Positions 34,321-46,900 of a stretch of 64,000 bases of DNA are shown one piece after another. Under the pieces are notes generated by a model. It searched no databases and was not told the DNA's origin. It saw only the letters and a list, made by a program, of their open reading frames with translations. Origin of the DNA: Marisa cornuarietis (taxonomy: Eukaryota > Mollusca > Gastropoda > Architaenioglossa > Ampullariidae); NCBI GenBank assembly GCA_004794655.1, contig SMMW01000585.1, forward strand, positions 6,770,001 to 6,834,000, read 5' to 3'. The first letter of the stretch is position 1. Every line of letters begins with the position of its first letter. Position numbers and translations under genes: made by a program.

Positions 34321-37300
34321 CGGTTTTATTGAAATGCGCTGTACTGAACTCTGCTCAGCAAGGGACCTCTTCCACTAAAATCGACAAGTAACAACTTTTA
34401 TGTACAAACTTAAAGGATGTGTCTTATTGAACATAGTACAGAACACAAATGTCAATATGGGTGATATTGTGTCACAGTCACCATTAAATCCTTCTCTTTT
34501 CATATTTTAACAGAAGACTGTACTGATGGCCTATGAGGTTGGGTGGGTGGGAGATGGAATGAGATATGGATGGCAAGAGGGATAAATAGAACATTTTAAA
34601 AAGGATGTAAAACTTCCAATTAAAAAAAAACCTACAGCCACCTTCCTGACAATTGTATGATCAGTTCTTCTTTCAAGGATCACTGATATAAACATTTACA
34701 TGTACTTTTCAATACATTTGTATTATTCATTCGCCAATGAATCTGAAGCTTCTAATCAACTACAAATTTAATTTCTAGGGTGGTGGTTATCAAACTGACC
34801 CTGATGGTAAAAACCACAGAATTAGAAAAGACAGTGGGTCAGTTTCCAACTCTAGCTTAAAGAGTTAGTATGTATTATAGAATTCTTGAAAAATAGCACT
34901 GCTACAGAAATAACAGATAAATAGTAAATAGAAAAGGATAGTTGGCTGTGAGGGCTAGGAACTGTCAGTAGTTAACACTGTCTAGGGCACAGCATGTGCA
35001 AGGGGAAACAACCCTCTTGTGCCACCTTAGCTTTATGTACCCATAACAGCTGGGTGGACATACAGCTCAAGGCAAGTACTGAAGTCCAAAGTCTAATCTG
35101 CTAACTACAAGGTCACATAAATTTTCAATCTTTTCAAACACTGAACACATGAATGGTAAGTAAATATTCTACATATTCATACACTAATGGATGTGACTTG
35201 TTACATTCCTTTATAAATAAAAATGTGTGTGCATGTAGTTTCCTATCAGTAATGAGATACAAATGAGAAACATGTTGATTCTCCTCCCATGCAGCACTTA
35301 ATGTTCTGTGATCCAACACCCAGGATTCAAAAAGAATGATTTTCAGAGCAGTACTTTTCCAACATTTAAATTCAAAAGTAAAAGCATGTGAATCACATTA
35401 ATATTTTAGATGTGAGCATCTGCTGCAAGTAAGCACTATATCTTGTCTATAAGCACTAAGCTGCTGACCCTGACAATACATAATCTGTGCAAAATGAAGA
35501 TCAAGAAAGAACATTTCTGATGATGTTTGCTTATTATCTAAGATGAAAAACAAAAAGAAAACTTGTTTCAATAGACAGTGCTGTCTATTGACTATGAAGA
35601 ATGGCATGGAAGCTAACAGACTGTTTGACAGGATCTCTTTCTGTTGATTGTTGGGAATGTGAGCAAAAGAAAAGCCTGACCACAGCAGCTTTACTAAGAC
35701 ATCTAGCTACAAACGGAAATGCCTTCATTATATGACTCCCTGACCAAGACTGGAACTATCTTATCTATGATCTCTTAGATTCTGCTGCTACAGGTCACAG
35801 CTGCTCTCTAGCGACCTGTTCTCAGGATGTTTATGTGAGAAAGGATTTATACAATGTCAGTGACACATATGGCACATTCTTTGCTTGAAATGGCAGCAAA
35901 ACCATCACCCATTTATGGGCAGCTTTTGCCAACACAGTGGCATACAATATTTGCCTATAATGTATATTTGTCACCTAAATTATAAAAAAGAGTAAATTTT
36001 GTATATCCTGGTCAAAATGCATATTTCTTTTCATGTTCAGTTCATGAAAATGATGAAGTAGATTGTGATGGTAATGAAGATCACATAATAGAGCATTAAA
36101 CTAGTGCTAATCCAGGGAAATAATAGTTCTACATGACTATCACACAGCAAGAAATTTCACACTCTATTGCTTTAAAATATGCACATTGAAACATGCATGA
36201 AATTGCAGGTGGCATACATCAGTGGAGACAAGCCCACATCCGTAAAGAATGGGCAAGACTTAAGACAATGTATTTGGTTGATATGCTTGATACATGAGCT
36301 AGTTTGAAATGTTCATCTGAAATGACAATATGAGGAGTAATAACAAACCTGCTTCTATTGTTTAACTTAATCTTGCTTAATAATCATGAAAAATGCCTTC
36401 GACAAAAAAACCCTATGAAAACATGAGTGTAAAGGTAGTTCCTACATAAAACTACTATTCTCACATAAGTTTTTGCATCTCAACACATATACATGGAAAA
36501 GAGAAAACTATAGGGGATCATGTATATGTCCTTGCATTCAAATAAAATATTTTCGAATGAAAAAAATCTCAGACATATAAATGCAACATCCTTTTCTCTT
36601 CCCTAACATTCCTTTATGACTGGAGGAAGAGATTATTGATACTGTAAATTTGATTCAGCATTGATTAAATATTACAAATACAGATCTGTGATCTTAAAAT
36701 GTAGATTTGTGCACAACAGTACATATTTAAAGAAAAAACAAATGGTTTCTTGTTCTTTGATATGTTAAAACGATAAAGTCTGCACCTGTATATCCATTGT
36801 CATATGGGATCTTCATGTGCTACCACAGTTAAAAATAAACAGAACACACGCACACAAATTATTTTAGCTCTCCATCTCTACAAAAAAGCAATAAAAAAAT
36901 AATAAACCCTCAAGGCAAATAGTAAACACAACTTGAGGATTAGAATTCATCACAATATTTTTTAAAGTGGCCATACAAGCATCTTTGTTGCTCTGTTGCA
37001 TGTTAATCCCACCAAAATAAAAAATTAGTCATCCCAAAATATGCATTCATCATTCCCACACATCCAAAAAAACAAAACAACTAAAGGAACAACCTCTAGA
37101 CAGAAATTAAAGTAACATAAACTTCATTCCAAGGAGCCCTATAAAGATCTGTTCCACTCACATAACATACCTCATGCTCACATAAATGGCTGAAGATAAT
37201 GTATTTGTTAAAGGAATGGAAAGAGGAGTTCTCACACTTTAAAAATATGGATACACAGTGATAATTTGCAACACTGCACAAGCAGAAATTTTGCTACACC

Positions 37301-37998
37301 ACACTAGTACACATTGTGTCACACTACTAAAAGACAATTTGTCACACAGGTTAGACTGTCAAAACTGTACCACTGAACAAAAGGCAATTACTCAAAAACA
37401 AGAAAAAAACTGGTAGTTATAAACTGGATCCAGGATGGAATGTTTTTTTCTTAGAAGGAATGCCAATAGAACCAAAATCTTGTTTTGCATAATAAACTAC
37501 ACACACTTTACAAACACTTACCAGTGCATGTACAGACTGCAGAATAATTTATGCAAACAGGTCTATAAATCACTCATTATTCAGTACACCACGTGAATAG
37601 TTCTGCAAATGTTTTTAGCACTCTTCATGTCTATGGTCCACATGCCAAGAGGGAAGATATTAAGGATTCTCATTAGCCCCAAGGATTTTTGCCACCTTCC
37701 AGTGAGTCTGAAAAAGATGAAAGGACCTTGTTGAAAGTGCATTCAGAGGTAATCAAAGAATAACGCATTGTGCATGGCTCAAACAGCTTACATTGGAGAT
37801 GCTATATATTTGTGAAAAGCTGATTACCATTAGTATCTTCAAAGTTCTGAGCTCTTTATAAAGTAAAACAAGAGTAATATATGTCGTAATGGCTTTGGAC
37901 ATCATCATCACCACCCCCACCACTATAATCTTCACTGTCTCCTAGGGCTAGTCAATGATTAGGGCTCTTCTGGTGAAATTGTTTATTGTGGTCATCCA
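34321..37998 (-). other. Possible long 3' UTR of the kinesin gene
   Basis: The 3.7 kb after the stop codon contains no gene. It has unusually few microsatellites or transposons compared with the rest of the window, as expected of an untranslated region. On the minus strand, candidate AATAAA polyadenylation signals lie at 37982-37987, only 11 nt past the stop, and at 34325-34330. Either a very short or a 3.7-kb UTR is possible, and RNA reads would decide. A weak tRNA-like patch near 35050-35110 may be an old SINE. Confidence 0.3.
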
Positions 37999-40900
37999 TC
38001 AAAATACCTCTTTGACCTCACCTCTTGGCAGAGAGGAATTAAGGCTGCCGCGACTCATGCTTGAACGTCGCAGTGACACCTCCTCCTCTGACATAATGCG
38101 CAGATCTTTGCGAGGTATCTTGACCGGGGTGACCACACCACCCCCACTCCTGAGGCCACTCCCCGCTGGCCGATCTTCGGAAGACGTTCTTTGTTGAAGC
38201 GTGGTGCTGACTGGTGATGGTGCACCCGCAAGGGAGAGGATTGAGACTGAGTTTGGCTGGCTGTTTCTGCGACCTTGGCTGGCTGGTCTGTCTCTGTCAG
38301 ATGTCAAAATAACTGTTACATCCTTACATACTTGCTGTAAGATTTCGATCTCGCAATAGCTGCACCTACTAAGAGAAATCAATACACAGCAACTTGTACA
38401 GAAGGTAATGTTCAAATAAAAAAAGAATTTGTAAAGTGAATGATTCACTGGAAATCTTTTATTAATATCATGCGAAAAATGTATTCCATAACTATATTGA
38501 AAGGCATTAAATGTTTACAGTTGAAAGATGTTATTAGACAACATCAAAATGAGCAACATATAAAACATATTGTAATATACTAATTAAAGGTGACAACAAC
38601 CTCTATTCCAAAACTTAAGCTGCTGTTTTTCCTTTAAAAAACTTTTTTGGCTATCCACCTACTAATCTTCCTCATTTTTTTCCTAGTATAATTTAGTAAC
38701 CTTCATAAAGAAAACACCATCCACTATTTCCCTTGGTGTCTAAGGGCACACATTAGCATTTCTGCTTGGAGATGTTTCTACTCCAAATAATCAATATACT
38801 TTATCATAGTCATTAAGACCAATAGTTTAGGAGAGTACACTACCAATGCTCTGTCCTGTGGTCAGAGTACTTTGTATGCAATGAGTGGATTATGCACACA
38901 AGATCTGAAATCTTGTGCTAGAAATCATGTGACTAATCCTCATTGTGATTAACCTGATCTTTGCCTCTAGCAGTAACTGAACAGTCGGTGAGAGGGGATA
39001 TAGCTGGAGGGGTTGGGTGGGAGGAACCAAAGAAAGGACAAATCCATAATGAGAGAAAGCTGTCAACCCAAGTCATTCCCATTTTAGTTCTTATCAGAGA
39101 CTGTTCTAATTCTTAGCATAAGGGCTTCAAGTTGAAGGGTGTTGTTCACTTGCAGTGCAGATGAAGTGCATTAAGCACTCACTCTACAAGCAATGTGATG
39201 TTGATGGGTCATCCCACTTGCAGCAAAGGTTGTGTTACAAAGCTGGTGATAACGACCACTTCAGCCTTATGTTTCATGCATTCAGCAATGTAAATCTAGA
39301 ACATGTTCTAACCAATTGGATTCCATTAAAGATACAGCTTATGATGAAATAATAATAATAATAATAGTGAAGATTTTTATAGCGCATATTCACACTCGTA
39401 GAGAGTATGCTCTTAGCGCTTAAAACGGGGAAGACGTGGACCAAGTAGATACAGAACACAGGGGACGAAAGAAAACGACAGTACCGACAAAAACAGATAA
39501 CAAAAGGCATCAAGTAACAGGAACAGAGAAAAATAGTGATGGGTAAAGTAGCAAGAGGGAAGGGGGGGTAAGGACTAGCATTGTGGACTAGGAGTAGTGC
39601 TCAAGGAAGAGGTGCGTTTTCAGTGCAGATTTGAAGGATTCCATTGTAGGAAGGTGGCGGATATGGAAAGGAAGAGAGTTCCATTGTTTTGCAGCACAGT
39701 AGCCAAAAGTCCTGTGACCATATGTTGTTGTTCTGGTGACAGGAACAGTCAGAGTACGGTTGTCAGAGGAAGAGCGGAGTTGTCTGGCCGGAGAGTAAGG
39801 GATGAGAAGTTCAGAGAAATAGTCAGGACAGGAGCCTGCAAAGAAATTAAAACACAGCACAGACAGTTTGTACTGGATGCGAGAACGGACGGGTAGCCAG
39901 TGTAGGAAACGAAGGAGAGGAGTGACATGGTCCCGTTTCCTTGCTCTAAGTACCAGACGTGCAGCGGAGTTCTGTACTCTCTGGAGTTTCTGAATGAGGG
40001 ATGAGGGGCAGCCTGCCAGCAAGGAGTTGCAGTAGTCAAGTCGTGAAAGAACAAACGCACAGACAAGAGTGTTGGTGGCACGTGTAGAGAGAAAGTGACG
40101 GATGGCACTGATCTTACGGAGCTCATAGTAGGCAGACTGACAGACAGCTGTAACATGTTTATCAAGGGTCATGTCTGCGGTGACAATAAATCCCAGATTC
40201 CTAACGGATGACGTGAAGGTGATGTTGCTGTCGCCCACCTTGATGTGATTGGGCAGACTGACTAGTGAAGGTTGATGTCTTCTTCTATGGCACAAGAGGG
40301 CTTCCGTTTTATCATCATTTAGTTTAAGCTTGTTTTTCACCATCCAGCCCTTGACATCACTAATACAAGCTTCTAGAGAGCTAATAGCAGAGTGAGACTC
40401 AGCCAGTGGAGTAGAACAGTAAAGCTGAGTGTCATCTGCATAGGACTGATGAGACACCTGGTGAGACCGGATGCAAGATGAAAGTGGTTTAGTATACAGG
40501 ATGAACAGGACTGGGCCAAGTACTGAGCCTTGGGGAACGCCACAGAAAAGTGAAGCAGGGCGAGATGTCTGACCATCGACTACCACAGTCTGGGTCCTAT
40601 CAGTGAGATAGGAGTTGAACCATGAGAGGGCAGGTCCAGAAATCCCGTAGAGGGTGTGGAGTCTGTGAAGAAGCAGAGAGTGGTCTATAGTGTCAAATGC
40701 AGCAGACAGGTCCAGTAGGGTTAATGGAGAGACATCACCACTGTCAAGAGTAGATAATATATCTGTTGTTACTTTAATAAGAGTGGTCTCAGTGCTGTGG
40801 AAAGGTCTATATGCCGACTGAGCTTGTGGAAGAAGATGGTGGTCTTGTAAATAGGCCCAGAGCTGTGTCAAAACTATTTTCTCTATGATCTTAGAGAAAA

Positions 40901-43900
40901 AAGACAAGTTGGAGACTGGGCGGTAGTTGTTTAGCACATTGACATCAAGCGTGGATTTCTTTAGAAGTGGCCTCACCACCGCATTCTTGAACAGAGATGG
41001 GAAAACACCTGACGAAAGGCTGACATTTACAATATTTGTGATGGCAGGAAGGAGAGTATCTAGGCACTCGAGGAGAAGGCTCGTGGGCATCGGATCTAAC
41101 TCGCAGGTTGTTGCTTTAGCTTTTAGGATAACCGCTTTCACATCGGTCTCAGAGACTGGTAGGAACTTGGTCATGGAGCATCCCGGGAGGACATCACAGG
41201 AGATGCTGTCAAGCACCGACGCCGAGTCTAATGATGATCAAATGTCCGATATCTTGCTGGTGAAATAATCACTAAAAACTTGCGGCAGCAGTGAAGCAGG
41301 GTAGGCAGTAGGCAGTGGTGTTGCTGTCTTAGATCCAGTCATTTTATTGCAAATGGCAAAAAGCTTTTTGGAGGAGGTGCAATTAATTATTTGGCCCTGA
41401 AGGTATGATGTTTTAGCCTCATAAATGCATTTTGCAACGCTTCGCTTTGCAGCATTGTAAATTTCTTTGTGGATGGCGAGTCCAGTCTTCCGCCAAACAC
41501 GTTCAGCTCGCCGGCGCGTGCGCTTCAGGTCACGGAGTTCAACGCGGATCTGTGAATACCAAGGCGCACATTTAGACTGGCGCATCAGACGTCGAGACAC
41601 TGGGGCGTGGTCATCAACTACTCGACGCAAAACACAGTCAAGTTGCTCGGCAGAGGGTGGTTGGAGGAGCGCCATCTGCAGCTGTGCTTTGAATGCCAGT
41701 CTATCAACATTTCGTAATGAGCGAGTGGATCTAAAAACTGGCGCCGATGATGGGCATTTGCGATCAAGTTCGATCAGTACACAGTAGTGGTCAGATGAGA
41801 GATCGTGGGAAACATCAACTGACTGGACTAAGTGGTCATCAGGTCGATGTATGACCCAGTCCAGGATGTGATCTCTTTGTGTGTTGGCTGCGACACGGAC
41901 TGTACGAGACGAAAGGTGTGCAGCATTTCAGACATTTTGACAGTGTCAGGGTGAGCACTGTTGTCGAAGTGCACATTCACATCTCCGAGGAGTATGGCGG
42001 GTCCAATTAGTGTATTGCTATAATCCAAGAGATCATGGAATTCCGAGAAAAATGTAGAGGCTGTAAGTTTGTTCCTTGCACTAGGAGGAGGTCTGTAGAT
42101 GCAGAGCAGGTGCATCGAGCAATGAGGAGCCGAAGAGGAGACTTGTACAAATTCAAAAGACGTGTGAGGGAACGATACGGCAGTAGTAAAAGACAGGTAC
42201 TTGGCAAGTGATGATCTGTAGATTATAGCAATACCACCACCACGTGTAGGGCGGGGGAAAGATTTCAGGCAGTAGCCCACTGGAGTAAGATCGACACACA
42301 CGCTCTCGTCGCCATGCTGTTTAAGCCACGTCTCGGTGATGACGAAAATATCAAGGCGGCGATCTGTCACAAATTCAACTATTTCAACTCGCTTCAGTGA
42401 CTGTTGTGCGGACGATACCGACTGAGCGTTGAAAAGCCCAACATGGAGGCGAGTGTTCAGTTGTCGTGTGCGGGAAACTTGGGCGACTACTGATTTCAGG
42501 CGATCATGTTGGTTTGGTCGCCGAGATGTAAAGTTATTTGACCCAGTTGGTCGGTCGTGTTTCCAGCTGGTGTTACTGGTGGTTATGTCAACTGGTTCAC
42601 TTTGATCACGGCGATGCTGGTGTCGCCGACGACCGCCACGGAACGGGCGGCGTTTTCTCTTTCGAGAAATGTCACAGTGGCTATGAATGTTCAAAGTACG
42701 AAGCACGGTGCAAAGCGCTAATGAGCGATCAGAAGTCTTAAACCTCAGTGATATAAGTTCGTGCCTACCGTAGGTAATTTTCTTGTATGGGAACACGCTG
42801 GGGTGGCTGCGTCGTCCTGTCTGGTGCGTTGAGAGTGTCGAAGCAAAGGCCGGCAGAGAGGTTCGGTAGCCATAAATAGCCATAGCCATAAATATAAAAG
42901 ATAACTAGAAAACCAAAAGACAACTATGATTTATGTCTAGGTGAGTTTAATATTCAGTAAGAGAAATGCTCATATCTTTCGAAAACAGACTAGATAAACT
43001 GTTTTCACTCACCAAATACAAGTCTAAAGGAACACAAAAAGAATCCCAAAATTCTTCCAGAAGAAAAAAAAAAAAGAAAAAAATGAGATAAGTATAATTA
43101 TATCTTATAACTATATCATTAAAAATTATATATTGCACTTATTTCCCTCATAAGATGTTTTTTAATAACCAGTCCTCACACATCAAAAATAATTATACCT
43201 GTACTGAACAGAATCTCTGGAAGCGCTTGCATGATAGGACCGGGGAGTACCGCCATCTCCATCTGCCAAACTCTGAACCGAGCTTGTAACACTAATGCCT
43301 ATCTCTTCTGCAACTGCCAGGGTGAAAAACAACCAATAACAATAAAACAACATAAAAAATACATGCTGCTGTTATGAAATTAAACTTAAATAACGATAAC
43401 AAAATTTATTGAAATTCAAACGTAAAATGAACTGGCATTTGAGTAATGAAAGGCAGCAAAATGGGAAATTATAAAAAAAAGTATGTTTTACTGTCTCAAT
43501 GTACCTTGAGGTGGCAACACTCCATTGGATAACAACTCTCGGATCTTCTTTTTCAAATCACGGCTTGTTTTCTTGTAGAAATACAATTCTTTTTCAAGGT
43601 GCTGAATTCTGAAACAACCATGCAACATACTTTGCCTGTAGGTTCTCATTTTTCAAAAGGTGAAGATAAAGGACCACTATCCATTATAAGTAAAGATTTA
43701 CTTATTGTTTTTTGCAAGTTACTAAGAAACTTGTTACTTTAACAGTTCTCAAATTACTATTTGGTGCATGACCAAAAGCACTGATGTGAAGCAAGTGCAT
43801 TAAAGTTCTTCAGGTAAGCTATATCGAGATGACCAGCAAGCACATCTTGCACCAGTACACGCACTTCCCACTGGTTGTCATGTCTCCATTTGTCACATTG

Positions 43901-46900
43901 TTCCCTCCCTCACTCATCATCAGTTGATGCATCAGCATCTGGATCTTCCGCTCATACTCTTGCTGCTGCTGAGTCAAACGCCGGTCAAGGTCCAGTGCTG
44001 ACCGCTGCAGTGCAGTCTCCAGCTCATGAATTATTCTCTCTTGCTCCTCACACTTGACCTGTGGTGTTCCATTGGCATGAATTAACAGCATAACCACATA
44101 ACAGGATATTTTGAGTAAACAAACAACGCTGTACCAAGTGTCAAATACAGTTTATTAATTCAGTGCCTTTCAACAGCGTAAGCCAGGTTTAAAAAACTTT
44201 ACATTGCCACATGCAATACTGAATGATAAAACAGTGGGATGCTACACAACAGCCTGTTAGACATTGGAGCCTCCTGCTTTTGCTCACCATTAACATGAAG
44301 TTGGAGACAAGGTGTGGGAATTTGGTGTGTATATGTGAATTTGTACATAGGCATGTATATACATCTTAACACAAACACAAACATGCACACACACGTGCAC
44401 ACACACAAATTAGGTTTAAACTAATCTCTCACATGTAGGGAAAATATGAAAAAACAACTTAAACAAACCTCTTTTTCACTGCACTGAAGATTCAGTTTAT
44501 GTTCTGCTTCACGCAGGTTGATGACTTTTTCGAAGTAACGCGATAACATCGCACGAATCTCTGTGGGAGATAGCGAGTTTAGCCGGCTCAACAGCCCATC
44601 ATCACTCTGCAACAGCAGTCAATAGTATTGATTGTATCTCCTGCATATGACACAACTTTTAAAGATTTTGAAAATATTTTGATGTAGACATGAGGGCTAA
44701 TCTATCAGTAATATATACAAAAAATTCTTGTGTAGGAAGCAAACTCTGTCATTTCTTAACATTTCTGGTCATACCCCAGCAACGCTAGCTTATTCTGTCA
44801 TTGTTTTGCCTCCATAAGGCATAGAAGTACATGTATGTGCTAAAGTAAAATCTTTTCGTTGGGTAGATATGTATGAATTTTTGAAATCTTTTACTTTTCC
44901 AATGCTGTGTTCATCCGTAAACTCATTTGCATTTAGAAAGGGAAGTAATAAATGTGAAAGCTTTCTACTCGGTGACTTCCATTTCTCCTAATTTTATAAC
45001 TATGATAATCAATGACTGGACCTATAATTCTACCAGTCAAAACTGATCATACTATGATATTATTAATTGTATGGCTCTTTAAATACTGCCTATGTTACCT
45101 CAAAGGTCCAACAGAATTCTTATAAAATTGACTGTTTAACCAAGTTCAAGATTGACAAGATATTGCACGTTCCTTTTTATTGCACTCACACATTTATGTG
45201 TCCATTCTCACTGACCTTTCCTGCCCAAGGTGAAAGCTCTATATGATCTTTTTATAGCTGCTGGGAGAACAATGACCTAGAAGGAAGACCTACCTTTGCT
45301 AAGATCTGGGACTGGCGCAGTTCCAGCTGTCTGCTGCTGATGGTTTCGTTCTTGTACTGAATAGCAGCATCTAAAGCCTCCATGGCCTCCTCCAGTTCTA
45401 TTAGCCTGAAAAGAAATCTTTAGTCTCCCATTACCGGAATTATTTTGTTACCAGATAGTACCATAGCAAAAACTTCTGCAGAACTGAAGACCGACCTATT
45501 GTCCATTTTGTTCACACAAAGATTTTCTCTTTGATATTCTGTGAGCTATGATGTGGTGTAATATACTATCAGGAATATTTGCTTTAAACTATGTTTTACA
45601 TTATACATGCGAACTAATCGTTTTTTAAGCACTTGTGAAATGTCAGCACAGTGCACAAAAAGAACCACTTTCTTCAGTGATTACCTAAACTTGTCTTTGT
45701 CTCAAACATTTCATTTGAGTAGCCAACAGCTTATTGGTGTTATAGAAATCAAAGCATAATAATCATGATGAAGTTTATTTCAAATAAAAACCAACTGATG
45801 CCACTAAACACAAGGTCAATAAACAGGAAACACAAAATGGCAAGATAACATTGTTTAGGAGAAAAATGAAATGACAGGAAAGAAAGTTTCCATTGTTTAC
45901 CGCCTCTCCTCAGCAGATGACAAGATTTTCCCTTCATGCAGTTTGTTATTTATGTTCTGTTGTTCTCGGAATAACTTTTCTCGTTTATGTTTAAGCTGCT
46001 GGATCTCTTCCTTGGCCAACACTCTCTGTTCAGTTGGCAGTTGACTCAGCTCCTGTCGTTTCTCCTCCAGATGATGTTCCACAGAATCCAGACGAGTTGA
46101 CACTATCACAAGCTCCTACAAACATTTGGTTTCAGTTGTCAAATGTTTCAAACTTTTTTCTTTTTAAACAAACACTGACTGTTAATTAAGTCACCATTCT
46201 GTAAGATATAAACAGAAGAAGAGGTAGGTGTAAAGAGAAGGAGATGAAGATAGATATAAATGAATAGAGTGAAGAAAGAAAAGGAATAGGCAACGAAAAT
46301 AAAAAAGCTAAAGTAAAGAAAGAGGAGAATAAGGAGTGAGAAGAAAGAAAATAAAGATCAATAAGGCTGTATGAAGACGAATGAAAGTATTTCTTTTTTA
46401 GTTTTTCCTGTTGATGAAAAAGAACTAGTTTCAAAACTGAAAGTAAACTTTAGCATCTCAAACAAGTCTAAATACTAAAACAAAAGCAAATAATAAAATA
46501 AGAAAACATAACAATTAAAAATGTTCTTAGCAAGCATCATGCGCACTTTGTCAGATATAAAATATGTTGCTCATTAATCTGACCTTGTTTAGCATCTGAC
46601 TTGAGCGCATTTTCCTCATCTCTAGCTCACTTTTTTCTGCCAGCATCGCCTCTTTCTTGGCAATTATTGCTTCTCTTTTCTGCAGTTCCTGTACAAAGAG
46701 TATACATGTTAATTAAACTATTTTGCTTGTGCTTAAATTAAAAAAAAAACAAATTTCCAAGTTATAAGATTTCTGTTATGCAGGTATAAGATTAGCAGAT
46801 AGGTTGGTAGGTCTGGTAGATTAAATGAGTGAAATAGCTATTCAAATACTACTTGCTTCTTGAAGCTCTTCCATTTTCTGCCTCTCTGCAAGAACCCTTT

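Noticed and set aside
46186..46434. 82-residue minus-strand frame rich in Ser, Phe and Leu
   Set aside because: It is low-complexity purine-rich intron sequence read on the other strand, between well-supported kinesin exons 27 and 28.
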